Assembly: GCF_008704795.1 (NCBI RefSeq)
Contig: NZ_CP023690.1
Location: forward strand, 8,814,501-8,878,500
DNA length: 64,000 bases
Origin: Streptomyces spectabilis
GTDB lineage: Bacteria; Actinomycetota; Actinomycetes; Streptomycetales; Streptomycetaceae
Reading direction: 5' to 3'
The stretch's first letter is position 1. Each line of letters starts with the position of its first letter. Shown here piece after piece: positions 53,451 through 62,816 of this stretch. The notes under the pieces were generated by a model. It saw nothing but the letters and a program-made list of their open reading frames with translations, was not told where the DNA came from and did no database searches. A program made the position numbers and the translations under genes.

Positions 53451-54479
53451 ATGTCCTTAGCAGAGCTGGCGAGCATGGCCGTCACCGCCATGACGACGGG
53501 GGTCGCCTCCGGTGCGGGAACCGCGGTGGTGGACGAAGTCCGAGAGCTGGTCCGGGGCCGCCTCGAAGGGTCCGATGAGGGGCGCGGCGCGCTGCGCCGT
53601 CTCGACGCCGAACCGAGGCCCGAGGGCGCGGCCGACGACGTCCGCGCCCGCCTTACCGCGCTGCTCGAAGAGGATCCGGAGCTCGCCCGCAGGCTCCAGG
53701 CCGCCCTGGAGCCGGACGTGCCGCCGCCGCCCGCCGCCCCGCCGACCGTTCACCAGCAGATCACCATCGGCGGCAGCGCCAACCACAGCACCATCGTCAT
53801 CGGCCCCGTCGAGCTGCCCCGCACACGGGGCGTGCTCATTGCCCTCACCGGCATCGGCGTCGTCCTCGCCGTCCTGCTGGTGCTCGGCTTCCGCACCGTG
53901 CTCCAGAGCCTCACGGACGATGACGGAGGCGGGCCGCAGGGCTCTGACGGCAAGCGGGTCACCGCGCTGAAGAACGCCTCGGACGTCAACGCGATCCTGC
54001 CGGACTCCGGCACCCTGCCCGGCGGCTGGGTCATCACGGACCCGCCGGACGTCAAGAAGGGCGCCATCGACGACGACTGCGGATCGTCCTGCACGGGGGT
54101 GCTGTTCAGCGGCACGGTGCGCCACGAGATGGAGCCGTCCGACGGCGCCTACTTCGCGGTGGAGACCTACGACACGGCGGAGCACGCCGCCGCGCGGTTC
54201 AAGGCCGCGCGCGAGGACCAGAACCGCAACACGGGCGCCTACGAACCCATGTCGATCGAGCCCGTGGGAGACGAGAGCATGGCATACCGGAAGAAGATCG
54301 TGAACGCTTCGGAGGCGGAAGCGGGCGCGCGCGTCGGCACGGTCGTCACCTGGGTCGTGCACCGCGCCGGCAGCTCCTCGCTGGATCCGGGCGACCTCAA
54401 CGTCCTGACCCGCATGCTCGCCGAGCGCGCCCAGCAGGCCCAGAACGGCGAGAAGCCCTTCGCTCGGGCCGAGTTCTGA
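53451..54479 (+). CDS. Membrane-anchored protein of unknown function, conflict-system-like N-terminus
   Basis: A 342-residue protein. Residues 1-90 are helical and acidic (AGTAVVDEVRELVRGRL..., LTALLEEDPELARRL), followed by a proline linker and HQQITIGGSANHSTIVIG (101-118), a layout seen in Streptomyces proteins that flank caspase or NTPase effectors (pattern memory only). One membrane helix spans about 127-148. The extracellular C-terminal half holds a CGSSC pair and YFAVETYDTAEHAAARF. No Shine-Dalgarno is present; leaderless start at ATG 53451 (GTG 53445 alternative). Confidence 0.6.
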   Translation: MSLAELASMAVTAMTTGVASGAGTAVVDEVRELVRGRLEGSDEGRGALRRLDAEPRPEGAADDVRARLTALLEEDPELARRLQAALEPDVPPPPAAPPTVHQQITIGGSANHSTIVIGPVELPRTRGVLIALTGIGVVLAVLLVLGFRTVLQSLTDDDGGGPQGSDGKRVTALKNASDVNAILPDSGTLPGGWVITDPPDVKKGAIDDDCGSSCTGVLFSGTVRHEMEPSDGAYFAVETYDTAEHAAARFKAAREDQNRNTGAYEPMSIEPVGDESMAYRKKIVNASEAEAGARVGTVVTWVVHRAGSSSLDPGDLNVLTRMLAERAQQAQNGEKPFARAEF

Positions 54480-54506
54480 CAGCGGCGCCCCCGTGGACGC
54501 CGCACC

Positions 54507-54522
54507 CCGGGGTAATCCCTGG
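54507..54522. promoter_or_regulatory. Palindrome CCGGGG-TAAT-CCCTGG
   Basis: Imperfect 6+4+6 palindrome 113 bp before the alpha/beta-hydrolase gene. Same architecture as 59749-59764 and 63152-63169. Confidence 0.5.
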
Positions 54523-54634
54523 GCCCGTCCCCGATGCCGAGCCGCCGCTCGGCGGCCTACGGTGGCTGCTGCCAGGAGCTGAGGGGCGCCGCAGACGGCT
54601 GCGGTGAGCTCCGGGCGGTCCGGAGGTTCTCGCC

Positions 54635-56137
54635 ATGCACCAAGCCCGCAGGCACTGTGTCCACAGCGGGACGAGCGGGCGGCTCGCCTCGACCACCACC
54701 GACGACATCGACGCGCTCGTCGCGCGCCTGAAGGACCGGCCGCGGGTCGTCCTGCACTTCCACGGCGGGCTCGTCGACGACGCGCTCGGCTTCGTGACGG
54801 CCGAGCGGCTCGCCCCGGTCTACGAGGCCGCGGGCGCCGAGCCGGTGTTCTTCGTCTGGAGCAGCGGGCTCCTTGAGGTGCTGCGCGGCAATCTGCCGCA
54901 GATCCTCAGCGAGGGCGTCTTCCAGACCCTCCTGAACCGGGTCGTGCGCTTCGCCTCCGGCGTCGTCTTCCCGCAGCCGGGCAGCCGCGCGCTCGGCGGC
55001 TTCACCGCCCCGTCGACGCGGGCCGTCGCCCGTGAACTGGCCCTGCTGCGCACCGGGCAGGAGCCGTACGCGCGCCTCACGCCACCCGCCGAGGTCCCCG
55101 CCATGAGCGAGGCCGAGCGGGTGCGCATCACCGCCGACCTCGCGGCGGACACCGAACTCGCCGAGCGCAACCGGGAGATCGTGGGCTCCGTCCTGCGCTC
55201 GGCTCCCGCGACGACCGCCGCGCGCGACATCGACGGGGGGCGCGCGGCGGTCGCCACTCTCATGTCCCCCGACACGGTGGCCGAACTCGCGGCGGAGACC
55301 GCCGACGCGGAGAACCGCCGGGCCGTGGTCACCTCCGCGCTCCTGGTGCGCAAGACGGTGCGCGTCGTCTCCGCCGTCGTCGCCCGCTTCCGCCACCGCA
55401 CCGACCACGGCCTGTACCCGACCGTCGTCGAGGAGATACTCCGCGAGTTCTACCTCGCCAACGTCGGGGCGGCCGTCTGGGACGCGATGAAGCGGCAGAC
55501 CGCGGACACCTTCGCGGCCGCCGCCGAACCCCGCGCCGGACACTACTTCCTGGACCGCTTCGGCCGGTTGCTCGCCTCCGGGAGCAGGCCCCGGGTGACC
55601 CTGGTCGGGCACAGCGCGGGCGCCGTCTTCATCGGCAACCTCCTCACGGACCTGGCCCGCAGGCGGGCCGACGCCGACGACCCGCTGCCCGAGGACTTCC
55701 GCGTCCAGGACGTCGTCCTCCTCGCGCCCGCCTGCACCGTCGGCCACCTGGCGGGGATGGTGCGCCGCCAGACCGAACTCTTCGACAGGCTGCGGATGTT
55801 CACCATGACCGACGCGGCCGAACGCGCCGACCAGCTGGTGCCCTTCCTGTACCCGCGCTCCCTGCTCTACTTCGTCTCCGGCGTCCTGGAGCGCGGCCCG
55901 GAGGGGGAGACCGCGGTGTCGCCCCTCGCGGGCATGCAGCGCTGGTTCACGGCCGAGGACGACACCGGCGGCGCGGACGCGCGGGACCTGCGGGCCTTCC
56001 TGCGCGCGGACGCCACCCGCACCGTGTGGTCGCCGGTGGACGGCGGCCCGGGCCTCACCTCCGGCGCCCGCAGCCACGCCGGATTCGACGACGACCCGGA
56101 GGTCCTGGCCAGCCTGGCCCGGATGCTCGCAGACTGA
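54635..56137 (+). CDS. Alpha/beta-hydrolase (lipase/esterase-like)
   Basis: A 500-residue predicted serine hydrolase. A nucleophile elbow VTLVGHSAGA places Ser327; HFHGGLVDD (41-49) supplies an oxyanion HGG. Between them lies a long helical insertion (about 95-300) without recognised domain. Later strands include VVLLAPACTVGHL and FRVQDV. No signal peptide or membrane helix is evident. It sits between the membrane protein and the caspase-like gene; a phospholipase-like toxic effector or a partner enzyme is possible. Function unknown. Confidence 0.7.
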   Translation: MHQARRHCVHSGTSGRLASTTTDDIDALVARLKDRPRVVLHFHGGLVDDALGFVTAERLAPVYEAAGAEPVFFVWSSGLLEVLRGNLPQILSEGVFQTLLNRVVRFASGVVFPQPGSRALGGFTAPSTRAVARELALLRTGQEPYARLTPPAEVPAMSEAERVRITADLAADTELAERNREIVGSVLRSAPATTAARDIDGGRAAVATLMSPDTVAELAAETADAENRRAVVTSALLVRKTVRVVSAVVARFRHRTDHGLYPTVVEEILREFYLANVGAAVWDAMKRQTADTFAAAAEPRAGHYFLDRFGRLLASGSRPRVTLVGHSAGAVFIGNLLTDLARRRADADDPLPEDFRVQDVVLLAPACTVGHLAGMVRRQTELFDRLRMFTMTDAAERADQLVPFLYPRSLLYFVSGVLERGPEGETAVSPLAGMQRWFTAEDDTGGADARDLRAFLRADATRTVWSPVDGGPGLTSGARSHAGFDDDPEVLASLARMLAD

Positions 56138-56181
56138 CGGCCGCGCGGCCGGGGGGACAGCTCCATCAGGGGGAAAACTCG

Positions 56182-57258
56182 ATGAACGACCTGCACTACG
56201 CGGTGGTCGTCGGCATCAACCGCTATCCGGCGATCAGCGACCTGCGCGGCGCCCGCGGCGACGCGGGCCGGTTCCGCGACTGGCTGGTGGACCCGACCGG
56301 CGGCAACGTACCGGCGACCAACATCGCCCTGGTCACGGCCACCGAGCGCGACGAGCGCGAGGCCGACGTGATGACCGCGGTGCCGACCCGCGAGAACGTC
56401 AACCGGGCCCTGTACCTGGCCCACCGAGCGGTCCGCAGAGCCGTCGACGAGGGCGGCAACTGGGCCGACACGCGCCTGTACCTCTTCCTCGCGGGCCACG
56501 GCATCGCACCGTTCGGCGGCGACGCCGCGCTGCTCATGGCCAACGCGGCGATCGATCTGCTCGGCAACCACATCGCCGTGCGTCCCTACCTGTCCTGGTA
56601 CGAGTCGGCGTCGCCGTTCCACGAGATCGTCTTCTTCGCCGACTGCTGCCGCACCCGCTTCGGCGGCGTCGCCGCCTTCGGCCCGCCGTTCACGGACACC
56701 ATCGAGGCGCCCGACAAGGTCGAGTGCCTCGCCGGGTACGCGACGTCGCTCGGCGACCCGGCCTACGAACAGCAGGCGCCCGACCCGAACCGGTCCCGCG
56801 GGCACTTCACCAGCGCGCTGATCGAGGGCCTGCGCGGGGCGGGCGGCGGCACCGTCACGTCCGAGGGCAAGGTCACCTCCGACAGCCTCATCGACTACGT
56901 GCGCCGCCACGTGCGGGACCGCACCTCCCAGCAACTCGTCCCGCAGGAGGCCCGGTTCCTGCGCGAGACCAGCACGCCCATCGTCTTCGCGGAAGGCCTC
57001 CAGGGCATCGGCTCCTACCCGGTGACGCTGCGCTTCCCCGCGGGCTTCCGCGGCTGGGTGGAGCTGCGCGGGCGCGACATGAGCGAGCCGCGCAGGCTGT
57101 ACGTCGACGGGGCCGCGGGGGCCGGCGGGGCCGACCACGTCGAGCCGCTCGTGCCCGGCCTGTACAAGGTCGTGCCGGAGAGCCCGGCCGCGCCGGACTT
57201 CAGGGACGGCGGATTCTTCGAGGTCGTCAGCGGAGGTGGCCACGGTGTCCAGTTCTGA
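56182..57258 (+). CDS. Caspase-like (peptidase C14) protein
   Basis: A 358-residue caspase-fold peptidase. N-terminal strand YAVVVGINRYPAI, DLRGARGDAGRFRDWL, catalytic His106 in LFLAGHG, and catalytic Cys in FFADCCRTRF (Cys155/156, the second aligning with the usual DxC). A segment after residue 290 (YPVTLRFPAGFRGWVELRG) is probably a beta-sandwich appended domain. ATG 56182 follows AGGGGGAAAAC. Its end overlaps the next gene by 14 bases. Confidence 0.82.
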   Translation: MNDLHYAVVVGINRYPAISDLRGARGDAGRFRDWLVDPTGGNVPATNIALVTATERDEREADVMTAVPTRENVNRALYLAHRAVRRAVDEGGNWADTRLYLFLAGHGIAPFGGDAALLMANAAIDLLGNHIAVRPYLSWYESASPFHEIVFFADCCRTRFGGVAAFGPPFTDTIEAPDKVECLAGYATSLGDPAYEQQAPDPNRSRGHFTSALIEGLRGAGGGTVTSEGKVTSDSLIDYVRRHVRDRTSQQLVPQEARFLRETSTPIVFAEGLQGIGSYPVTLRFPAGFRGWVELRGRDMSEPRRLYVDGAAGAGGADHVEPLVPGLYKVVPESPAAPDFRDGGFFEVVSGGGHGVQF

Positions 57259-58609
57259 CCCGGCTTCCGGCACGCCGCGCCCCGAGGTGCCGTTCGTCGT
57301 CATCCCCGACACGCCGTCCGTCCTGGTCACCGTCACCGACGAGGCGCTGCACGAGGTCGCGCACGGCATGGGCACCATCGAGACGACCGTGACGCCCGGC
57401 ATCTACCGCATCGAGCAGCGCTTCGCGGGCGCCGTCGCCACCCGGTTCGTCGAGGTCGGCGGCGAGGCGTTCACGGAGCGCCTGCCGCTGCCCCGGGTCC
57501 CGGCCCCGGTGCCCGTCCGGCGGACCGCCACCACCCACGACGAGCACCGGGCCGCCGCGCTCCGCTGGAGCCGGGAGTCCACGCACCGGACGGGCGCGCC
57601 CAGCTTGATGGTGCTGCTCCGCAATCTGCGCCGCGCCTCGCGGCTCGACCCGTACGCCCTGCAGCTCACCGCGGAGAGCGGCGCGGCCGTGGACGGCGGC
57701 GAGGTCGGCTGGCGCGTCGACGAGCAGCAGGGCTGGTCGGCGTGGAGCGGCCCGCTGGCCCCCGGCGGCTACCGGCTCCGGCTGCGCAAGCCGTCCGGCG
57801 AGGGGCTTCCGCTGGCCCAGGCGCTGTGGGTGTCCGAGGGCTGGACCACTCTCGTGTTCGTCAGCAACGGCCCGCGCGGCGCCCAGCCGCAGCACGCCAC
57901 CGTGGAGATGGCGCCGCTCGGCACCGGCTGGAGCCCCGTCGACGAGGAGCTGGGCCTCGCCCGCGAGGCGGCGCTCTCCGGACTGCGCCAGGGCATCGAC
58001 CTCATCTCGGACCAGCAGTTGTTCCCGATGCTGGACTCGCAGCGCGTGGATCCGTTCCTCGGTGTCGTCGGCGCGCACGCGATGCTGCTCGACCACAAGC
58101 CCGATCTGCGGCGCCTGGACGAGGTCGTGCGGCGGCTCGCCCCGCATCTGCCGGGCCACCCGGACGTCGCCGCGCTGTGCACCCTGACCGACGGGCCGCC
58201 CGCGCGGGTCGCGTCGCCGCCCATGCTGGCCGCCTCCTGCCGACTGCTCATCGAGGCGGACGCGGCCGACCCCGGAGTGATCGAGGACGGCTCCCCGGCG
58301 GAGGACGCCGCCGAGCGCCTGGTGGGGCGCGGCGTGTGGACGACGTGGCTGGAACAGGAGCGCTGGCCGGGCACCCTCGGGTCGCGCGGCGGCCCCGTGC
58401 CGCGCGGCACGGCCGGCGCCCGCCCGCTGGCGTCCGACGTGGTCGGCCGCGTCCAGGCCTACGTCCAGGAGATCGCGGACCTGGAGGGCCGGGCCGTGGC
58501 GGACGTCCTGCACGACGTGCCGCGGGACGAGCTGTGCCGCAGGACGGGTCTGCCGCACCGGCCGGTGGAGCGGGCGATCGAGGGGCTGCGGGGGACCGGG
58601 GCCGGGTGA
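57245..58609 (+). CDS. Unknown protein coupled to the caspase gene
   Basis: A 454-residue protein without a recognised domain. The N-terminal 95 residues are beta-rich (VLVTVTDEALHEV..., TTVTPGIYRIEQRFAG), followed by a second beta region that resembles the sandwich end of the caspase protein (GGYRLRLRKPSGEG). The C-terminal half is helical. GTG 57245 is chosen because GGAGG at 57230-57234 has proper spacing. The coupling and shared beta modules suggest a physical partner or substrate of the caspase. Confidence 0.55.
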   Translation: MSSSDPASGTPRPEVPFVVIPDTPSVLVTVTDEALHEVAHGMGTIETTVTPGIYRIEQRFAGAVATRFVEVGGEAFTERLPLPRVPAPVPVRRTATTHDEHRAAALRWSRESTHRTGAPSLMVLLRNLRRASRLDPYALQLTAESGAAVDGGEVGWRVDEQQGWSAWSGPLAPGGYRLRLRKPSGEGLPLAQALWVSEGWTTLVFVSNGPRGAQPQHATVEMAPLGTGWSPVDEELGLAREAALSGLRQGIDLISDQQLFPMLDSQRVDPFLGVVGAHAMLLDHKPDLRRLDEVVRRLAPHLPGHPDVAALCTLTDGPPARVASPPMLAASCRLLIEADAADPGVIEDGSPAEDAAERLVGRGVWTTWLEQERWPGTLGSRGGPVPRGTAGARPLASDVVGRVQAYVQEIADLEGRAVADVLHDVPRDELCRRTGLPHRPVERAIEGLRGTGAG

Positions 58610-58647
58610 GGGACGTGCCCGCCGGTGCGGCGGGTTCGCAGGGAGCG

Positions 58648-58680
58648 GGGGCTGAGCCACGCGGGGGGTGGTTCAGCCCC
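58648..58680. terminator. Bidirectional hairpin between caspase operon and SARP gene
   Basis: GGGGCTGA...CCAC pairs with GTGG...TCAGCCCC through one G-T, 13 pairs with a seven-base loop. A weaker GGGGAG/CTCCCC stem lies further on. The remaining 58610-58868 region shows no gene. Confidence 0.7.
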
Positions 58681-58868
58681 TCCACATGTCCGGCTCCCGG
58701 CGGCCACGGGCGCGGGAAAGCCCCGTCCAGGGCGTGAGCGCGCCACCGAGGTGGCGGCCGGTCGGCCGGCGCTTCGCTCAACCAGGGGAGTTCCCCCTTC
58801 TCCCCGCATCCTGGACGAGGCAGGTCCATCGTGACGTGCGGGCGTCACCGCGGCGTCACACCGCCGCC

Positions 58869-59663
58869 TCACACCATCGCGTGCCGCAGCATTTCCGCGA
58901 ACATCCCGGACGGCTCGACGCCGAGTTCGCCGCGCAGCAGTCCGCGGAACGTCTCGTACTGCCGTACCGCCTCGGTCAGATTGTGCTCCGCGAGGTGCAC
59001 GGAGACCACCGCGCGATGGGCGCTCTCCCGCAGCGGGTCGATGCGGGTGCTCTCCAGGGCCGCTTCCAGGGCCGGGCCGTAGGCGCGCATCGCCACGAGC
59101 CGCTCCGACAGCGCCTCCAAGGCGTGCAGCCGCAGCTGGTGCAGGCGCTCCCGCTCGAAGGCCACCCAGTCCTGCTGCCAGCCGGGCAGCAACTCGCCGC
59201 CGCAGAGCAGCACTTCGTACGCCGAGCGCGGCCGCACCGGCGCCCCCGCGAGGACCTGGCGCGCGGTCGCGGTGAAGTCCTGGATGTCGACGCGCACCTT
59301 GCGGCTGAGCGCGAGGGCGCCGCCGCGCGCGTCCGAGAGGGCCGAACCCGCGCCGTTCAGACGCCACATGGCGGTGCGCAGACTGGCGCGGGCCCGCGCC
59401 TCGGTGGCGTCCGGCCACAGCATGCCCGCGAGCGTGGAGCGCGTGGCCGTGCCGCACAGGGCGAGCCGCGCGAGGACCTGCTGCCCGCTGGTGGGCACCT
59501 CCACCGGTTCGCCGCCCCAGCCGCAACAGCACGCGAGGTCCCCGTCGGTGCCGCGGTCGTCGCCGCTCGCCGTGCCCTCACGGGTGAGGAGAAAGCCGCC
59601 GAGCAGCCGCAGGCGCAGCGTGGGCCGTTCGGCACCGGCCGCCGCGCACGTGAACGAAGCCAT
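58869..59663 (-). CDS. SARP/AfsR family transcriptional regulator (BTAD)
   Basis: A 264-residue activator. The N-terminal winged-helix domain covers LRLRLLGGFLLTREG to about residue 120, with STLAGMLWPDATEARARASL and AMWRLN; the bacterial transcription-activation domain follows (WVAFERERLHQLRLHALEAL, AYGPALEAALESTRIDPLRE, REELVEPSG-like GELGVEPSG). SARPs usually switch on antibiotic clusters, but no biosynthetic genes are in the window. GGAGG is eight bases before ATG 59663. Confidence 0.87.
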   Translation of the reverse strand: MASFTCAAAGAERPTLRLRLLGGFLLTREGTASGDDRGTDGDLACCCGWGGEPVEVPTSGQQVLARLALCGTATRSTLAGMLWPDATEARARASLRTAMWRLNGAGSALSDARGGALALSRKVRVDIQDFTATARQVLAGAPVRPRSAYEVLLCGGELLPGWQQDWVAFERERLHQLRLHALEALSERLVAMRAYGPALEAALESTRIDPLRESAHRAVVSVHLAEHNLTEAVRQYETFRGLLRGELGVEPSGMFAEMLRHAMV

Positions 59664-59748
59664 CGAGCCACCTCCAGGGGTCTGGCCGACGCCCTGCCGT
59701 CGGGCACGAACGTACGGGCCCGGGCGGCCGCGCGCCTCCGGGAGCGTG

Positions 59749-59764
59749 CCGGGGTTTACCCCGG
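59749..59764. promoter_or_regulatory. Palindrome CCGGGG-TTTA-CCCCGG
   Basis: Perfect 6+4+6 palindrome 86 bp upstream of the SARP start, between LAL and SARP. Related to 54507-54522 and 63152-63169. Confidence 0.6.
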
Positions 59765-59799
59765 TGTGCCCTCGCGCGCGGCGGGGCGCCCGGCGCCCG

Positions 59800-62655
59800 T
59801 CAGCCCGCCGAGGGTGACGACCGCTCCTGGGGGCCGAGCCGCTGGACCAGGCCGATGCGCGAGGTGATGCCGAGTTTGGCGTAGGTATGGCCCAGGTGGT
59901 ACTCGATGGTCTTGACGCTCAGCGCGAGGGATGTGGCGATCTGGCGGTTGGTGAGGCCCTGCGCGGCGAGCCGCGCCACCGCGAGCTCCTGCGGGGTGAG
60001 CGCCCCGTCGAGGCTGTCGTCGGCGCCCTCGCGCGCCCGCTCGTCGGTGGGCAGCGGCGGGGCCGCCCGGCCGCACGCGCTGAGTTCGCGCACGCACCGG
60101 GCCTGGTAGGGCAGCGCCCCGAGCTCGGTCATGACCGTGTGCGCCGCCTGTAGCTGGGCGATGGCCAGGGACCGGCGGCCGATGCGGCGCAGGAACGCGC
60201 CGTGGTCGAGCGCCACCCGGGCCCGGACGAACGGCAGCGGGGCCTGCGCCGCGTGGTCCTGCGCCCGGACGTACGCCGCCTGGGCGCGCTGCGGCTCGCG
60301 CCGTGCGGCCAGCAGATTGCCGCGGATCCGCGCGGCCGCGGCGAGCGCCGAGTGCCGTCCGCGGGCCCGCGCCAGCTCCTCGTAGGGGCCGAGCACCGCC
60401 TCCGCCTCGTCGAGCTCCCCGAGTTGGACGAGGGCGTCGACGAGCAGCGGCTGCCAGTCCACCACGCCGGGTTCGTTGACCCCGTCCTGCTCGGCGAAGC
60501 CGAGCAGCGGACGCAGCGCCTCCACGACCGCCCGGGGTTCGCCGCGCGCGTCGGCGCAGTGGCCCTGGGCGCACACCCCGTACGCGTACGCCACGGGAGT
60601 CTCCGCGCCGCCGGGCCCCTCGCCCGCCGTGCGCAGGTGTTCCGCCGCCCGGCCGAAGGCGCCGCGGGCGGCGAGGATCTGCGCGGCCACGCCGTGCGTG
60701 ACGGGCTTCAGCCACCACTGGTCGGCGTCGTCGGCGATGGAGGCCGCGGACTCGGCGTGGATCAGCGCCTCGTCCCACTCGCCGAGCCGGTGCAGGGTCT
60801 GGGCGAGCGCCGAGGTGGACAGGAGCCGCAGCGGAACCGTCGTCGCACGGCAGTTGGCGACGGCGCCGCGCAGGTCGTGGCGCGCCCCGTGCAGATCGTC
60901 CGACCACAGCCGCAGCTCGCCCCGCGCGAGCAGCAGGTCGGTGCTCTTGAGCGGCACGATCATCGGGTCCGGCAGGTCCGCGGCGAGCGCGATGCCCTCC
61001 TTGGCGCGGCCGCTGAGGCCGAGCGCGATGAGGTGGTTGAAGCGCAGCATCCGGCTCGGCCCCTGCGCGGTGGAGAGCCGCTGGGCGCGCTCGGCCCACC
61101 GCGCCGCCGACGCGGCCTGCCCGCACATCACGGCCGCGTAGCTCAACTGCTCGGCCGCGCGCGCCGCGAGGGCGGGCTCGCGCTCCTGGTCGCACTGCTC
61201 CCAGGCGTCGACGAGCAGCGTCCACGCCGCCTGCGTACGGCCCTGGACGCGGGCCACATAGCCGCGGACGTAGCCGCGAAGGGCCGGGTCCGCGGACTCC
61301 GGAAGGCCGGTGGCCAGCTCGGCGGCCTCCTGGACGCGGCCGTCGAGCAGCAGCGCCTCGACAGCCTCCACGGCGAGCCGGTCCCGCTCCCGGGAGCTGG
61401 TCGCCACCCGTGAGGCGTGCCGCAGATGGGTTCCGGCGACGGCCCACTGGCCGGTGGCCGCCTCGCGGCGCGCGCAGGCGGCGAGCGCGGCGGCGAGCTG
61501 TTCGTCGGGCCCCGTGGCGGCGAGCACGCGGTGGCGGAGCTTCGAGTACTCGTCGGCGACCAAAGCGGCGGCCCGGGTGTGCAGGGCCGCGCGCTGGGCG
61601 GGCCCGATGTCCTGGTAGACGGCCGCGTGCACCAGCGGGTGCGGGAAGCAGATCTGTGGCGCGGAGGCCCCGCCGTGCGTCTCGCGCAGCAGCCCCGCCT
61701 TGACGGCCCGCTCCAGGGCGGGCAGCGGCTGCGCGACCTTGGCGAGGCGCGCGGCGACCTGTAATCGGCAGGAGAGCCCGAGCACGCTGACCGCCTGCAC
61801 CAGGCGCTGGGCCTGCGTCCCGCACCCGGCGAGGTTGGCGAGCACCAGCATGGCGTACGAACGCGGCGCGGGCAGCGGTGTCGTGACGTCGAGCAGCACG
61901 GCCGACGGCACCTGGTCGAGCAGCGCACGGGCGTGCAGCGGGTTGCCGTGGGTGTGGGTGTGCAGCCGCAGGGACGCCGAGTGCGGCAGCCGGGCCACGC
62001 CCAACCGGTCACTGAGCGCGGCGAGTTCGTCCGGGCTGAGCCCGTCGAGGGCGAGCCGTCGCGTGCGCGCGTCGGTGAGCAGTCTGCGCAGGCCCTCGGG
62101 CAGTTCGGGGACGTGCGGGTCGCGCAGGGCGACGACGGCGAGGACCCGGTCGTGCCGCAGCCGGCGCAGCGCGAACGTCAGCGCGTTCAGCGATTCGGGG
62201 TCGGCCCAGTGCGCGTCGTCGACGACGAGGACGACGGGGCCCTTGCTCTGCACCTCGCTGAGCAGGTCGATGAGCCCGAAACCGGCGGAGAGCGGCGGCA
62301 GGTTGGCGTGCAGCGACTGCGGGGTGCGCACCAGGAGGCCCGCCAGAGTGTCCGGCACCGGCAGCGGGCTCTGCCCGACGAGCTGGGCGAGGACGCCGCA
62401 CGGCAGCGCGCTCTCGTTCTCCTCGCCGCTCGCGTGCAGCACGCACGTGCCGTCGTCCACCGTGTCGAGGAACCGGCGCACCAGGGTCGTCTTGCCGATG
62501 CCGCCGGGGCCTTCGAGCAGCACCAGGCGCGGGGTGCCCGCGACGGCGGCGGCGAAGTCGGCCCGCAGCGCGGCGAGTTCGGGGGCGCGCCCGCAGAAGG
62601 CAATGTCGGGCACGGCGGGGTGGCGGAGGTCGTGCGCAGCGTCCTCAAGTGTCAT
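59800..62655 (-). CDS. LAL-type LuxR regulator (large ATP-binding)
   Basis: A 951-residue regulator. AAA-type ATPase domain: Walker A EGPGGIGKTTLVRRF (about residue 50), Walker B VVLVVDDAHWAD. A long TPR-like helical region follows (about 400-850), then a C-terminal LuxR HTH: LTPQELAVARLAAQGLTNRQ and VKTIEYHLGHTYAKLGI. ATG 62655 (MTLEDAAHD) is chosen; the frame extends upstream without homology. 136 bases upstream of the SARP gene in the same direction, so the pair may be one regulatory circuit. Confidence 0.88.
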   Translation of the reverse strand: MTLEDAAHDLRHPAVPDIAFCGRAPELAALRADFAAAVAGTPRLVLLEGPGGIGKTTLVRRFLDTVDDGTCVLHASGEENESALPCGVLAQLVGQSPLPVPDTLAGLLVRTPQSLHANLPPLSAGFGLIDLLSEVQSKGPVVLVVDDAHWADPESLNALTFALRRLRHDRVLAVVALRDPHVPELPEGLRRLLTDARTRRLALDGLSPDELAALSDRLGVARLPHSASLRLHTHTHGNPLHARALLDQVPSAVLLDVTTPLPAPRSYAMLVLANLAGCGTQAQRLVQAVSVLGLSCRLQVAARLAKVAQPLPALERAVKAGLLRETHGGASAPQICFPHPLVHAAVYQDIGPAQRAALHTRAAALVADEYSKLRHRVLAATGPDEQLAAALAACARREAATGQWAVAGTHLRHASRVATSSRERDRLAVEAVEALLLDGRVQEAAELATGLPESADPALRGYVRGYVARVQGRTQAAWTLLVDAWEQCDQEREPALAARAAEQLSYAAVMCGQAASAARWAERAQRLSTAQGPSRMLRFNHLIALGLSGRAKEGIALAADLPDPMIVPLKSTDLLLARGELRLWSDDLHGARHDLRGAVANCRATTVPLRLLSTSALAQTLHRLGEWDEALIHAESAASIADDADQWWLKPVTHGVAAQILAARGAFGRAAEHLRTAGEGPGGAETPVAYAYGVCAQGHCADARGEPRAVVEALRPLLGFAEQDGVNEPGVVDWQPLLVDALVQLGELDEAEAVLGPYEELARARGRHSALAAAARIRGNLLAARREPQRAQAAYVRAQDHAAQAPLPFVRARVALDHGAFLRRIGRRSLAIAQLQAAHTVMTELGALPYQARCVRELSACGRAAPPLPTDERAREGADDSLDGALTPQELAVARLAAQGLTNRQIATSLALSVKTIEYHLGHTYAKLGITSRIGLVQRLGPQERSSPSAG

Positions 62656-62718
62656 CGCCGCCCCCGGGCACCGGCAGCGGCCACGGGGGGCCTGTGGGAG
62701 TGGGCGACCCGTGCCGAA

Positions 62719-62794
62719 CACATGGCCATGGACCCCACGATGGTGGCCAACACACCCGGTGCACAAGCCAAATGCCCGGATCCGTGGCCATGTG
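62719..62794. promoter_or_regulatory. Distant inverted repeat upstream of LAL
   Basis: CACATGGCCA (62719-62728) and TGGCCATGTG (62785-62794), perfect 10-bp arms 56 bp apart, in the LAL upstream region. Possible looping operator. Confidence 0.5.
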
Positions 62795-62816
62795 GGGCGC
62801 CCGGCGGGCCGGTGGA

